A stretch of DNA of 64,000 nucleotides, taken from NCBI GenBank assembly GCA_903857665.1, contig CAIOFV010000105.1, positions 186,001-250,000 of the forward strand. Reading direction: 5' to 3'. Positions within the stretch are counted from its first letter, which is position 1. Each line of letters opens with the position of its first letter. Source of the DNA: an uncultured Myxococcales bacterium. GTDB taxonomy: Bacteria > Myxococcota_A > UBA9042 > DTJE01. The notes beneath the pieces were generated by a model. That model was not told where the DNA came from. It saw nothing but the letters and a program-made list of their open reading frames with translations, and did no database searches. Below are positions 1 through 8,325 of the stretch, one piece after another. Made by a program: the position numbers and the translations under genes.

Positions 1-6
1 GGAACG

Positions 7-600
7 TCACCGGTCCGATGTTCCAGCCACGCGGCCGGCGCGCTGCACCAGGGGCAGGTTCACCGCGTCCACCAGGGCATGCGCCACGACCGGGGCCAGG
101 ATGCCGCCGGTCGCCAGCCGCAGGCCACCCAGCAGCACACCGGTGCCCAGCGCGAAGGCCGACCACGAGCGCAGCCCCGGCCTGAACATCCCGTGGGCCA
201 GGCCGAAGGCGATCGACGTCGCGATCCACGCGACGTCCGATCCCGCCACCGCGTCGATCGCGGTCCACAGGGTCCCCCGGAAGAACGCCTCCTCGGCCAC
301 GCCGGCCGCGAGAGCCAGCGGGAACGAGCCCCACGCCGGAAGGCCGCGGAGGGTCCGACCCAGCACGTCCGCCAGGCGCTTCCCCGATGCGGTCCACCGC
401 ACCGACGCCCACGAGCCGACGACCACCACGCCGCCCGCCAGCAGGCCCATCGCGATGTCCGTCCCGATGCGGCCCGGAACGACCCAGGGCACGCCCGCGA
501 CGGCAGGCCACAGGACGGCCGCGCCCAGGCAGGCCCCCAGCAGCAGGGCATAGAACACCAGGCCGGCGATCACCGTGCGGCCGTCGAGGCTTTCGTTCAC
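7..600 (-). CDS. CPBP-family intramembrane metalloprotease
   Basis: A 197-residue polytopic membrane protein of the CPBP (CAAX-protease/bacteriocin-processing, Abi) family. The family signature is visible: EEAFFR around residues 103-108 (glutamate pair plus arginine), FGLAHG around 132-137, and a C-terminal H-A-L-V-D-x-x-N around 174-181, which supply the expected Glu/His active-site residues in membrane helices. Hydrophobic stretches lie near residues 10-30, 48-64, 92-106, 122-134 and 150-180. Family members cleave prenylated or hydrophobic peptides at the inner membrane; the substrate here is unknown. The gene is last in a minus-strand run behind the radical SAM/lipoprotein pair, separated by a hairpin, so a link to that pair is only positional. 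Confidence 0.85.
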   Translation of the reverse strand: MNESLDGRTVIAGLVFYALLLGACLGAAVLWPAVAGVPWVVPGRIGTDIAMGLLAGGVVVVGSWASVRWTASGKRLADVLGRTLRGLPAWGSFPLALAAGVAEEAFFRGTLWTAIDAVAGSDVAWIATSIAFGLAHGMFRPGLRSWSAFALGTGVLLGGLRLATGGILAPVVAHALVDAVNLPLVQRAGRVAGTSDR

Positions 601-668
601 CGGGACTCCCTGCGGAAAAACGTGCGGAACCCCTGTTCATCGGCGCAGTGGGACCGGACCGTTAGATC

Positions 669-687
669 CCCCGCCACCCGGGCGGGG
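669..687 (-). terminator. Hairpin after the radical SAM/lipoprotein pair
   Basis: A perfect 7-bp GC stem (CCCCGCC / GGCGGGG, 5-nt loop) lies directly downstream of the lipoprotein stop codon on the minus strand. No U-tract follows, so it may be an mRNA-stabilising or Rho-assisted end and not a classical intrinsic terminator. Confidence 0.4.
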
Positions 688-696
688 CGCCGACGG

Positions 697-1224
697 TCAC
701 GCCGGAGGCGCACCGTAGAGGACCTGGGGCATCTCGGCCGCCGTGTCCTGGGTCGCATCGATGAGGACCGGCCCGTACATCATCTGCGGCGTGTCGGTCG
801 GCATCGGCACGTCGGTGCCCGGGTCGTCCGCGGCATCCACCTGCACCGGCCCGTACATCATCTGGGGCAGGTCAGAACCCGGGTCCAGCGCCACGTCCGG
901 CGGCGGGCCGTACAGCACCTGGGGCACGTCGGAACCAGGGTCCTGCGCGACGTCCACCTGCACCGGCCCGTACATCACCTGCGGCAGGTCGGCGGACGGC
1001 ACGTCCTGTTCGGTCGCCACGTCCCAGTCGTCCGGGGCCCCGTACTCGGGCACCGGCATCTCGGTCCCGGCGTCCTTTCCCACGTCCTTCGTCGAGTCGC
1101 ACCCCAGCGGGGCCGTCACGAACAGGCCGCCCGACAGGACCAGCCACATCCACCGCGTCGCCGCGTAGATCCGCATCCGCCCCAGGTCGATCAGCGCCAT
1201 CGCCACCAGGTAGACCATCAGCAC
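697..1224 (-). CDS. Lipoprotein with repeated YGP motifs, putative target of the adjacent radical SAM enzyme
   Basis: A 175-residue predicted lipoprotein. The signal region ends in a lipobox (APLGC). The chosen start is a GTG with GGGAGGTG placed ideally upstream; an ATG 16 codons further in would give a more typical short signal peptide. After the cysteine the chain is acidic and low in complexity, with six tyrosine motifs spaced about 18-25 residues apart: PEYGAP, VMYGPV, VLYGPP, MMYGPV, MMYGPV and, at the very C terminus, VLYGAP. Asp/Val-rich spacers (such as DVAQDPGSD) separate them. The gene lies 26 bp behind a SPASM radical SAM gene. Radical SAM/lipoprotein pairs with YGxP-containing lipoproteins are a recognised but poorly characterised theme, so the repeats may be modification sites. 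The modification itself is inference. Confidence 0.75.
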   Translation of the reverse strand: MLMVYLVAMALIDLGRMRIYAATRWMWLVLSGGLFVTAPLGCDSTKDVGKDAGTEMPVPEYGAPDDWDVATEQDVPSADLPQVMYGPVQVDVAQDPGSDVPQVLYGPPPDVALDPGSDLPQMMYGPVQVDAADDPGTDVPMPTDTPQMMYGPVLIDATQDTAAEMPQVLYGAPPA

Positions 1225-1250
1225 GGATCACCTCCCCCGGTTGCCCGGTC

Positions 1251-2408
1251 CTATCCGGAAACGGCGTCTGTCCCCTCGCAGCCCGCGACCGCACCGGCCG
1301 CCTCGGCCCGCGCCCGCCGCAGCAGGTCCATGTGGCACAACTTCGGCCCGCCGGTTTCGGCGTCCCACAGGTGCAGGCTGTTGCCCTTGCAGATCCCGAA
1401 GTCGCTGCAGGTCGCGCAGGCCCCCTGGCGCATCCAGGAGCGGTCGCGGTATTTCGCGAACCCGTTCTCCCAGACCTCCTTGACGGACTGCTGGCGCACG
1501 TTGCCCTGGACGAGGCTGCGCGGGATGTTCGGGCACCCCGAGATGCCGCCGTCGGCCAGGATCGACGCGATGCGCACGCCCGCGAGGCACGTGAAGTAGA
1601 AGTCCCGGACGCGGCGCTCGTAACCGCAGCCGAGGAACCCCTCGTCGCCGTAGGACACCTTGATCGGGCGGGGCTTCGATCGCTTGTCCCGGATGAAGTC
1701 CAGAAGGCGCTGCAGCTCGGCCGGTTCCAGCAGGAAGTCCGACTGGCGCTGTGCCCGGCCGTTCGGGAAGACCGACACGATGCGCCAGTCCCGGATGCCC
1801 TTGCGCACCAGGAAGTCGTACATGGCCTGCAGCTCGCCGATGTTGCGCCGGTGGTAGGTGGTCGTCACTTGCAGGCTCTTCAGGAAGCCGGCGCGGCGGT
1901 ACCGGTCCAGCGCGTCCACCGCCCGGTCGAAGGACCCGGCGCCGCGAAGCCAGTCGTGGGATTCGCGGGTGACGCCGTCCAGGCTGATGACCAGCGTGCG
2001 CATCCGCGTCGCCTTGCTGGCCGCGACCACGGCATCATCGACGGCCCAGCCGTTCGACACCATGCCCCAGGCGAATCCCAGCCGCGACACCCGGCCCATC
2101 ACCTCGAACAGGTCCGGCCGCACCAGGGGCTCGCCGCCCGTGACGGCCAGGAACACGTTCCGCGGCCCGAAATCCTGCGCAACCTGCGTCAGCGCCCGGA
2201 CCGCCTCGTCCCCCGTCAACTCGCTGGCGACGTTCGACGACCGGTGGCAATCGCTGCCGCAGTGCCGGCAGGCGAGGTTGCACCCCAGCGTGGCCTCCCA
2301 GAACAGGTAGGACAGCCGCGGGTGGGCGAACTCGCCGTCCACATAGTGGCGCCACGCCCACATCCGGAAGCGGTCCCGGGCTTCCTGCCAGGGCCCCGGG
2401 GAATCCAT
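1251..2408 (-). CDS. Radical SAM/SPASM protein of an rSAM/lipoprotein system
   Basis: A 385-residue radical SAM enzyme. The [4Fe-4S]-SAM cluster motif CNLACRHC (CxxxCxxC) is at residues 43-50, followed by the GGEP motif ([12 protein letters not shown]). The C-terminal third is a SPASM/twitch-type region with further cysteines (CGYERR, FTCLAG, SGCPN, then C-A-T-C and GICKGN) able to hold auxiliary clusters. SPASM proteins typically modify ribosomally made peptides or enzymes, and the likely partner is the YGP-repeat lipoprotein directly downstream. The start chosen is an ATG with GGAGG five bases upstream; longer readings of the frame run antisense into the divergent macro-domain gene. A good promoter lies just upstream. 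Confidence 0.88.
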   Translation of the reverse strand: MDSPGPWQEARDRFRMWAWRHYVDGEFAHPRLSYLFWEATLGCNLACRHCGSDCHRSSNVASELTGDEAVRALTQVAQDFGPRNVFLAVTGGEPLVRPDLFEVMGRVSRLGFAWGMVSNGWAVDDAVVAASKATRMRTLVISLDGVTRESHDWLRGAGSFDRAVDALDRYRRAGFLKSLQVTTTYHRRNIGELQAMYDFLVRKGIRDWRIVSVFPNGRAQRQSDFLLEPAELQRLLDFIRDKRSKPRPIKVSYGDEGFLGCGYERRVRDFYFTCLAGVRIASILADGGISGCPNIPRSLVQGNVRQQSVKEVWENGFAKYRDRSWMRQGACATCSDFGICKGNSLHLWDAETGGPKLCHMDLLRRARAEAAGAVAGCEGTDAVSG

Positions 2409-2432
2409 CGTGACCTCCAGGTTGCTGGTGCA

Positions 2433-2461
2433 AGTATCCTCTTCGGGACGTCGCCTTTCAA
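2433..2461 (-). promoter_or_regulatory. Promoter of the radical SAM/lipoprotein operon
   Basis: On the minus strand TTGAAA (2456-2461) and GATACT (2433-2438) are separated by exactly 17 bp. The start codon lies 24 bp past the -10, with an SD in between. This resembles the other good promoters in this window. Confidence 0.55.
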
Positions 2462-2499
2462 ATCGAGGTAGGCTTCCCGGGACCGACGAGGAGGACGCC

Positions 2500-3030
2500 A
2501 TGGGCGGCGCCGGGGGACGTATCCGGGTGGTCAAGGGCGACATCACCACGCTGGCCGTGGACGCGATCGTCAACGCCGCCAACGAGTCCCTGCTGGGCGG
2601 CGGCGGGGTCGATGGGGCCATCCATCGCGCCGCGGGCCCCGGCCTGCTGGCCGAATGCCGGGGACTGTACGGGTGCGAAACCGGGTCGGCGAAGGCCACC
2701 GCTGGCTACCGGCTACCGGCCCGGTGGGTGTTCCACGCCGTCGGCCCCGTCTGGGCGGGCGGCGGGCGGGGCGAACCGGGCCTGCTGGCGTCGTGCTACA
2801 GAAGCTGCCTGGCGCTGGCGAGGGACGCCGGGGCGCGGTCCGTCGCGTTCCCGGCCATCTCGACCGGCGTCTACGGGTATCCCATCGAGGCGGCCGCCGG
2901 GATCGCCGTCCGGGAGGTGCAGGGCTTCCTGGGCACGTTCCCGGTACCCGAAACCGTCGTGTTCTGCTGCTTTTCGGACCGGGATCGCGAGATCTACGAA
3001 ACGCTGCTGGAGAAGACGGACGCCCCGTGA
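2500..3030 (+). CDS. Macro-domain protein, O-acetyl-ADP-ribose deacetylase-like
   Basis: A 176-residue stand-alone macro domain of the MacroD/YmdB type. Visible are the ADP-ribose-binding motifs [19 protein letters not shown] near the N terminus, the glycine-rich loop [14 protein letters not shown], and the second loop [10 protein letters not shown]. The asparagine pair of VNAANE and the GGGVD loop are the residues normally involved in hydrolysing O-acetyl-ADP-ribose or mono-ADP-ribosyl-Asp/Glu. The ATG start has an SD (GAGGAGG) 6-7 bases ahead. It is transcribed divergently from the radical SAM operon; its 3' end faces the MurU-like gene 6 bp away. Confidence 0.9.
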   Translation: MGGAGGRIRVVKGDITTLAVDAIVNAANESLLGGGGVDGAIHRAAGPGLLAECRGLYGCETGSAKATAGYRLPARWVFHAVGPVWAGGGRGEPGLLASCYRSCLALARDAGARSVAFPAISTGVYGYPIEAAAGIAVREVQGFLGTFPVPETVVFCCFSDRDREIYETLLEKTDAP

Positions 3031-3036
3031 AGCCGC

Positions 3037-4017
3037 CTACGCCGGGAGGATCCCGGTGGCCGCGCCACGCGCGACGACTCCCTCGAACACCACCGCGTCC
3101 CGCACCACCGACCCGGCCGTCGCCACGGCGCCCGGGCACAGGACGGCCCGCGGGCCCACCGTCGCCCCCGCCTCCACCCGGCACCCGTCGCACAGCATCA
3201 CCGGACCCTCCAGGACGGCCCCGGCCGCGATGGACGGCGTCCCGGTGGCCAGGATCCCCGGGGCGATCTCCCGCGGCGGCGGGAGGCCGCGCAACGCGAA
3301 CAGCGCGGGCGCCCTCGGGAACACCTCCCACTGCAGGGCCAGGTAGCGCTCGGCGGTCCCGATGTCACAGAACAGCCCGCCCGGCAGCATCGCCGCGACC
3401 CGCCGTCCCGCCGCCATCATGGGGATCAGCCCCTTTTCGACCAGGCAGGACGCGCCGTCGCGAGGCAGGGTGTCCAGCAGCGCCGGGGTCAGCACCGAGA
3501 TTCCCGAAAACACGTACCGGGGCCCCTCCCGGGACGCCGGACGCCCGCGGATCCCCACCACGTCCCCGGTGGGCCCGACCTCGACCAGGCGCGCCTGGGG
3601 CATGTCCGGGGGATCGGCCAGCGCCAGCGTGGCGCCCGCGCCGGACACCTCGTGCCGCCTGCGCACCGGCTGCAGATCCCAGTCCGTGAACACGTCACCG
3701 TTGTGCAGGAAGAAGACATCCTCGCCGGCGAAGAAGCCCCGCATCGCCGACAGCCCGCCGCCGGTGCCCAGGATCTCGGGTTCCTCGTTGAACGTGAGGG
3801 CCACGCCCAGCCGCCGCCCATCGCCCAGTCGCTGCCGCACCGCCTCGGGCAGGTGGTGCAGGTTCACCACCGCCGCGGTGACGCCGGCCTGCCGCAGCCC
3901 CGCCAGCGCCCACTCGATCGCCGGGACGCCCAGCACCGGGAACAACGGCTTGGGAACGAGGTCCGTCGCGGGCCGCAGCCGCGTCCCCAGACCCGCCGCC
4001 AGCACCATCGCCTTCAT
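3037..4017 (-). CDS. MurU-like nucleotidyltransferase (sugar-1-phosphate, probably MurNAc-1-P uridylyltransferase)
   Basis: A 326-residue NTP-transferase. The N-terminal signature LAAGLGTRLRP followed by PKPLFPV is the nucleotide-binding loop and lysine of the GlmU/RmlA/MurU superfamily. GIRGRP and the acidic segment NGDVFTDWD complete the active site. The last 100 residues look like a left-handed beta-helix with hexapeptide-type repeats (for example GPVMLCDGCRVEAGATVGP); Pseudomonas MurU is shorter, about 220 residues, and lacks it. The neighbour upstream is an AmgK-like kinase, which argues for the AmgK-MurU peptidoglycan-recycling shunt (MurNAc to UDP-MurNAc). A GDP-mannose or glucose-1-P role cannot be excluded from sequence alone. 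The ATG chosen begins the conserved MKAMVLAAG. Confidence 0.8.
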   Translation of the reverse strand: MKAMVLAAGLGTRLRPATDLVPKPLFPVLGVPAIEWALAGLRQAGVTAAVVNLHHLPEAVRQRLGDGRRLGVALTFNEEPEILGTGGGLSAMRGFFAGEDVFFLHNGDVFTDWDLQPVRRRHEVSGAGATLALADPPDMPQARLVEVGPTGDVVGIRGRPASREGPRYVFSGISVLTPALLDTLPRDGASCLVEKGLIPMMAAGRRVAAMLPGGLFCDIGTAERYLALQWEVFPRAPALFALRGLPPPREIAPGILATGTPSIAAGAVLEGPVMLCDGCRVEAGATVGPRAVLCPGAVATAGSVVRDAVVFEGVVARGAATGILPA

Positions 4018-4036
4018 CGACCGACTCCCGTTCTTC

Positions 4037-4108
4037 CGCCCGAGCACGGAGGCGGAGGCGAGGGATTGCGAATGCAATCTCTTGCCGCAGCCGGAGTCGC
4101 CTCGGGCC
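4037..4108. repeat. 72-bp dispersed element, copy 1
   Basis: One of three 72-bp copies in the window. It is bounded by GCCCGAG and CTCGGGC and contains the conserved right-arm block CTTGCCGCAG-x(4)-AGTCGCCTCGGG. By hand alignment it is about 71% identical to the copy at 29897-29968. Its right end (cgcctcgggccgctccat) is repeated in tandem once more just beyond it, up to about 4143. It fills most of the 133-bp gap between the AmgK-like and MurU-like genes, so it is probably transcribed inside that operon. Confidence 0.65.
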
Positions 4109-4150
4109 GCTCCATCCCGCCCGAGCCGCCTCGGGCCGCTCCATGCCCCC

Positions 4151-5197
4151 TCAGCCGAAGTGATCGGGCAGGTAGCCCGCCAGAACCTCCCGCGCCTCAG
4201 CGAACTCGGGGAACCGCTCCAGCGCCTCCCGGGCGTACGCCAGGGAACGGGGGATGTTCGGCAGGAATTTCGGGTTCTTCTTGACCCGGTCGATGTACAC
4301 GAACCGGCCGGCGTCCTTCATCTTGCGCTGCATCGCAGCCAGGAAGAAGTGGTCGTCCAGGTCCGACGCGTCGGGGACCCACAGGCCTCGCGCTACCCGG
4401 GCGTCCCGGAAGTGCCGCCGGATCCCCGCCGCCTCGGCCGGATCGAACGCGACGTACGAGTCCCGCAGCAGCGCGACCAGGTCGTACAGGTACGGGCCCT
4501 GCAGCGCGTCCTGGAAGTCGATCAGCCTCAGCCGACCGTCCTGGACCATCAGGTTCCGGCTCTGGTAGTCCCGGTGCACCAGCCCGGACGGCAGCGCCAC
4601 CAGGCGACGCACGACCTCGTCGTAGAACGCGTCCAGCACCGCCTTCTGGGCGACGGTCGGCGTCCTGCCGGTCCACGCCCGAAGCAGCCACTCGTCGAAG
4701 TGGTCCAGCTCCCAGCGCAGCAGGCCTTCGCCGAACCGCCGACGGAACGCCACGCAGGCGGGGTCCGGCGAGCGCTCGCCAAAGGCCTGCAGGTCCGCCA
4801 GCAGCTCGATCGCCGCGTGGTAGAGGGCCGCCTTGTCCGCGCCCGACGCCAGCGCCCGCTCGACCGTCACGTCTCCGAGGTCCTCCAACAGGATCGAGCG
4901 CCGCGGAAGGTCCACGTGCAGCACCGCCGGCACCGGCATCCCGCCCCGGGCCAGGTACTCGCCGACCTCCAGGAAGGGCATCTCCCGGGGCCGCTCGCCG
5001 TCCACGACCTCGTCGCTCTTCAGCGGATCGTCCGCCAGCGGCATCAGCACGACCGGCGCATGGCCGTCCGCCTCGATCCGGGCGTACGACCGGGCCGACG
5101 CGTCCCCTGCCATGGGCGACACCCGCACACCTTCCCGCGGCATGCCCGCCAGCCCGTCGAGGGCCGCCGCCAGCAGTGCCGCCCAGTCGCGTTCCAT
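4151..5197 (-). CDS. amgK: AmgK-like anomeric sugar kinase (aminoglycoside phosphotransferase fold)
   Basis: A 348-residue cytoplasmic kinase. GDASARSYARI near the N terminus matches the AmgK nucleotide-loop region. The catalytic block HRDYQSRNLM (Brenner motif, catalytic Asp) is followed by LIDFQDALQGPYLYDL, which holds the metal-binding Asp and is especially typical of AmgK. AmgK phosphorylates MurNAc or GlcNAc at the anomeric position to give the 1-phosphate, which MurU then activates. The gene is followed 133 bp later by the MurU-like gene, matching the known recycling pair. The ATG start follows a strong SD (GGAAGGAGG); longer versions of the frame run into non-coding promoter sequence. 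The neighbouring carboxylase operon is divergent. Confidence 0.82.
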   Translation of the reverse strand: MERDWAALLAAALDGLAGMPREGVRVSPMAGDASARSYARIEADGHAPVVLMPLADDPLKSDEVVDGERPREMPFLEVGEYLARGGMPVPAVLHVDLPRRSILLEDLGDVTVERALASGADKAALYHAAIELLADLQAFGERSPDPACVAFRRRFGEGLLRWELDHFDEWLLRAWTGRTPTVAQKAVLDAFYDEVVRRLVALPSGLVHRDYQSRNLMVQDGRLRLIDFQDALQGPYLYDLVALLRDSYVAFDPAEAAGIRRHFRDARVARGLWVPDASDLDDHFFLAAMQRKMKDAGRFVYIDRVKKNPKFLPNIPRSLAYAREALERFPEFAEAREVLAGYLPDHFG

Positions 5198-5385
5198 GGG
5201 GCCTCCTTCCCTCGGACCCATCCAGGATGTGCCCGGGCGTGACAGGATCCGGGACCGCGTCAAGCCTACACGTCCGCGCAACCGGGTGCCAAGCCTGGGC
5301 CGGACGACCCGAACGCCCATGCGAACCTGCGGGTCGACGTGGACGGGATCGACGGCAACGACCCTCCCCGAAGACGCCCGCAGGT

Positions 5386-5414
5386 TTGACAGGGCCCGGT
5401 ATCTCTTCTACTCT
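5386..5414 (+). promoter_or_regulatory. Promoter of the lipoprotein-carboxylase-mutase operon
   Basis: TTGACA (5386-5391), a 17-bp spacer and TACTCT (5409-5414), about 31 bp ahead of the lipoprotein ATG. The -35 is a perfect consensus hexamer. Confidence 0.6.
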
Positions 5415-5445
5415 TTCGGGCCGTTCTAGGTGCGGTGGAGTTGCC

Positions 5446-6207
5446 ATGATGCGCGCTCGGACGACCTGGCTTCTGACGCTCGCCCTGACCCTGGCCCTCG
5501 GCGCCGGCTCCTGCAAGAAGTCCTCCCCGAAGGAGGACGTCCCGGCGGCCTCGAACGAGCAGGCCGACGACGAATCGCCCGCTCCGGCCAGGCCGACGCC
5601 GCGGACGGCGACCGAATCCCCGAAGCCGGCTCCGGCACCTGCGGAACAGGCCCAGGAGGACGCGACGGCCGCCCGGCCGGTCCCTGCCGAAGTCGCGCAG
5701 GCCGCCGCTCCCGCCGCGACGCAGGCCCAGGCCCAGGCCGCCGCGGCCGCTGCGGCCACGGCTGCTGCTGCGCCGCCCATCCGCGCGCCCCTGCTCGACC
5801 CTCGCCTGCTGCTGACGTTGAAGGACGTCCAGGACCTGGCGAAGGGCAAGGTGACATTCCGCCGGATCGCCCTCCAGGGCGTCCCGACCGACGACGACAC
5901 GGACGCGATCCTCTACGAACCGGAAAAGGGTTCGTCTTACGGGGCCGCCCTCCAGGTCTTCCGCGCCCGGTCCCCCGAGGCGGCGCGGGAGCGGTTCGCG
6001 TCGATGCTGGCTTCCTACCCGTCCGCCCAGGAAGTCCCGCCCGTCGCGGGAAAGACGTTCTTCGCCTACTGGGAAGAAATCCTCTACGTCGGCTTCGTGA
6101 TCCCCACCCGGAACATGGTGGTCGTGATGTCCTGCGGCCGGAAGTTCTGCGATTCGGACGGGCTGTACGAACTGGCCCGGAAAGTTGGGGCCCGGACGAA
6201 CGGATGA
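5446..6207 (+). CDS. Predicted lipoprotein, Ala/Pro-rich linker plus conserved-looking C-terminal domain
   Basis: A 253-residue exported protein not assigned to a named family. Residues 1-24 form a signal peptide with lipobox (LGAGSC). Residues about 25-115 are an Ala/Pro/Glu-rich linker. The last 130 residues are an ordinary folded-looking domain with two cysteines near the end (MSCGRKFC). It is the first gene after a strong promoter and its stop overlaps the next start (ATGA), so it is cotranslated with biotin carboxylase. No functional link to carboxylation is evident; the overlap only shows co-expression. Start: the first of two adjacent ATGs, after GGTGGAG. Confidence 0.75.
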   Translation: MMRARTTWLLTLALTLALGAGSCKKSSPKEDVPAASNEQADDESPAPARPTPRTATESPKPAPAPAEQAQEDATAARPVPAEVAQAAAPAATQAQAQAAAAAAATAAAAPPIRAPLLDPRLLLTLKDVQDLAKGKVTFRRIALQGVPTDDDTDAILYEPEKGSSYGAALQVFRARSPEAARERFASMLASYPSAQEVPPVAGKTFFAYWEEILYVGFVIPTRNMVVVMSCGRKFCDSDGLYELARKVGARTNG

Positions 6208-7712
6208 CCGCGCGCGTCAAGGTGCTGGTCGCCAATCGCGGCGAGGTCGCCGCCCGGGTGATCCGTGCCTGCCGTGAACTGGGCCTTTGCTCCGTCGCCC
6301 TATGCTCGGACCCGGACCGCCTGTCCCCTCACGTCCGCATGGCCGATTCCGTTGCGCACATCGGGGGGAGCCTGCCCGCCGAAACGTACCTCGACTCCGG
6401 GAAGGTGCTGGCCGCTGCACGAGCCGTAGGCGCGACGATGATCCACCCCGGCTACGGCTTCCTGGCCGAGGATCCGGCCTTCCGGGAGGCCTGCGACGCC
6501 GCGGGCCTGCGCTTCGTGGGCCCCACCGCGGACCAGATGCGACGCCTGTCACACAAGCTGCCCGCCCGGGCCGCGATGCGCGCGGCCGGGGTCCCGGTGG
6601 TGCCCGGGTCCGACGGCGAGGTCCCCGACGCGGACGAGGCCCGCGAGGTCGCCGACCGCGTGGGCTGGCCCGTGATGCTGAAGGCGTCCGCGGGCGGCGG
6701 CGGCAAGGGGATGCGGCGGGTCGAAGGGCCCGCCGGGATGCCGGCGGCCTTCGAGGCCTCGCGCCGGGAGGCGCTGGCGGCGTTCGGCTGCCCGTCGCTG
6801 TTCGTGGAAACGTGCATCTCGTCGCCTCGCCACGTGGAGGTGCAGTTCCTGGCCGACGGCCGGGGAGGCGTGGTGCACCTGGGTGAACGCGTCTGCAGCG
6901 TCCAGCGCCGCCACCAGAAGGTGATCGAGGAGGCGCCGGACCCGGGCCTGGACCCGCGGCTTCGGGAGGCCATGCACGAAGCGACCCTGCGGGCGGTCAA
7001 CTCCCTGGGCTACGAGGGCCTCGGGACGGTCGAGTACCTCGTCGATTCAGCCGGGGCCTTCCACTTCCTGGAAATGAACACCCGCCTCCAGGTCGAGCAT
7101 TCGGTGACCGAGGCCGTGTTCGGTGTGGACCTGGTGCAGGCCCAGATCCGGGTCGCGCTGGGCGATCCCCTGCCGTGGCGACAGGATGAACTGGTCCCCC
7201 GGGGGGCGGCGGTCGAGTGCCGCGTGTGCGCCGAGGATCCCTACAACGGCTTCGTCGCCTCGCCAGGCCGACTGTTCCGATACCGTCCCCCGCTGGGGCC
7301 GTTCGTACGGGTGGACGACGGGGTCGAGGAAGGCGGCGAGGTCTGCTCGTTCTATGACACCCTGATCGCGAAGGTCACGACCTGGGGCCGCACGAGGCCC
7401 GAGGCGATTTCCCGGATGGAAGGGGCGCTGGGGGAATTCGAAATCGGCGGCGTGCGCCACAACCTCCCGTTCCTGCTGCACGTGCTGTCGTCGCCGGAGT
7501 TTCGCGCGGGAACCTACGACACCGGCCTGGTGGCCCGCATCGGGCCCCTGCCGGCCGCGGACGTCGTGTCCGTGGAGGACGTGGCCGCTGCGGTCGCGGC
7601 GAGGTCCTTGCAGGAACAGGCGCCGACTGGGGCCCCGTCGTCGTCGCAGTCGCCCGGCCCGTCGCCCTGGCGCCGGGCGTTGACCGCGGCGCCTGCCTGG
7701 CGCAGAGGATGA
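6204..7712 (+). CDS. Biotin carboxylase subunit of acetyl-/propionyl-CoA carboxylase
   Basis: A 502-residue ATP-grasp biotin carboxylase. Visible landmarks are the N-terminal VLVANRGEVAARVIRA, the glycine-rich ATP loop ASAGGGGKGMR, the catalytic block QRRHQKVIEEAP, and the metal-binding EMNTRLQVEHSVTE. It carboxylates the biotin on the carrier protein encoded next. Bacterial AccC is about 450 residues; the extra C-terminal tail here is Ala/Pro/Ser-rich and unstructured. The carboxyltransferase component is not in the window. Because methylmalonyl-CoA mutase lies in the same operon, propionyl-CoA is the more likely final substrate (inference). It starts inside the lipoprotein stop (ATGA). Confidence 0.92.
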   Translation: MTARVKVLVANRGEVAARVIRACRELGLCSVALCSDPDRLSPHVRMADSVAHIGGSLPAETYLDSGKVLAAARAVGATMIHPGYGFLAEDPAFREACDAAGLRFVGPTADQMRRLSHKLPARAAMRAAGVPVVPGSDGEVPDADEAREVADRVGWPVMLKASAGGGGKGMRRVEGPAGMPAAFEASRREALAAFGCPSLFVETCISSPRHVEVQFLADGRGGVVHLGERVCSVQRRHQKVIEEAPDPGLDPRLREAMHEATLRAVNSLGYEGLGTVEYLVDSAGAFHFLEMNTRLQVEHSVTEAVFGVDLVQAQIRVALGDPLPWRQDELVPRGAAVECRVCAEDPYNGFVASPGRLFRYRPPLGPFVRVDDGVEEGGEVCSFYDTLIAKVTTWGRTRPEAISRMEGALGEFEIGGVRHNLPFLLHVLSSPEFRAGTYDTGLVARIGPLPAADVVSVEDVAAAVAARSLQEQAPTGAPSSSQSPGPSPWRRALTAAPAWRRG

Positions 7713-7719
7713 GCGTCCG

Positions 7720-8313
7720 ATGAGTTGCAAGCATACCGAGGTCCCGGTCGTCCCGGGAACGCTGTTGCCCGAGGACGGGCCCGAGGCGGGAACGACGCGG
7801 ATCTCGGCCGAGCCTCGCCGCATCCGGGTCGAGGTTCGCACCCGGGCCGACACCTCCCTTCAGGCCGTGATCGAAGGCGTGGACGACGAGTGGATCTGGG
7901 TGCGCGTGGGCGAATCCCGCGTGCCGCTCAAGAAGGTGCGGTTCCATGGGACGATCGGCCTGGTGCTTCCCTCGGGGCGCGTGGTCGTTCCGGCCGTGGG
8001 CCCCACCGGGCCCGTGACCGAGGTCGTGGTGGGCGGCCGGAGCCTCTTCGTGTCGCCCCACCGGGTCGGGTCGGTCACCCTGACGCTCCCCGACGCCGAG
8101 ACCGGCCGGGTGGCCGCACGCATGGCGGGCAGGGTCGTACGGGTCCGGGTGGCCGTCGGCGAACGGGTGGCGAAGGGCCAGGCACTGCTGGTGCTGGAAG
8201 CCATGAAGATGGAGGACGAGGTGCGCGCCCCCCGGGACGGCATCGTGACCGCGGTTCTCGTGGGCGAGGGCGACCGGGTGGAGCGTGACGCGGACCTGGT
8301 CCGGCTGGATTGA
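7720..8313 (+). CDS. Biotin carboxyl carrier protein
   Basis: A 197-residue protein whose last 75 residues are a biotinyl/lipoyl domain. The biotinylated lysine lies in EAMKMEDEV, the classical attachment motif, and the flanking beta-strands (AGRVVRVRVAVGERVAKGQ; GIVTAVLVGEGDRV) are clear. The first 110 residues form a domain like that preceding the biotin domain in stand-alone acyl-CoA carboxylase carriers. It is 7 bp downstream of the biotin carboxylase and 12 bp ahead of the mutase subunit, so all three are one transcript. Confidence 0.9.
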   Translation: MSCKHTEVPVVPGTLLPEDGPEAGTTRISAEPRRIRVEVRTRADTSLQAVIEGVDDEWIWVRVGESRVPLKKVRFHGTIGLVLPSGRVVVPAVGPTGPVTEVVVGGRSLFVSPHRVGSVTLTLPDAETGRVAARMAGRVVRVRVAVGERVAKGQALLVLEAMKMEDEVRAPRDGIVTAVLVGEGDRVERDADLVRLD

Positions 8314-8325
8314 AACGAGGGATCC

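Noticed and set aside
2409..2699. A longer N terminus for the radical SAM protein reaching back to 2699.
   Set aside because: That extension is Pro/Arg-rich, antisense to the start of the macro-domain gene, and lies upstream of the promoter; the ATG at 2408 has a proper SD.
4061..4079. The palindrome GATTGCGAATGCAATC as a separate operator in the amgK-murU gap.
   Set aside because: It falls in the centre of the 72-bp element copy, where the copies diverge; more simply explained as part of that element.
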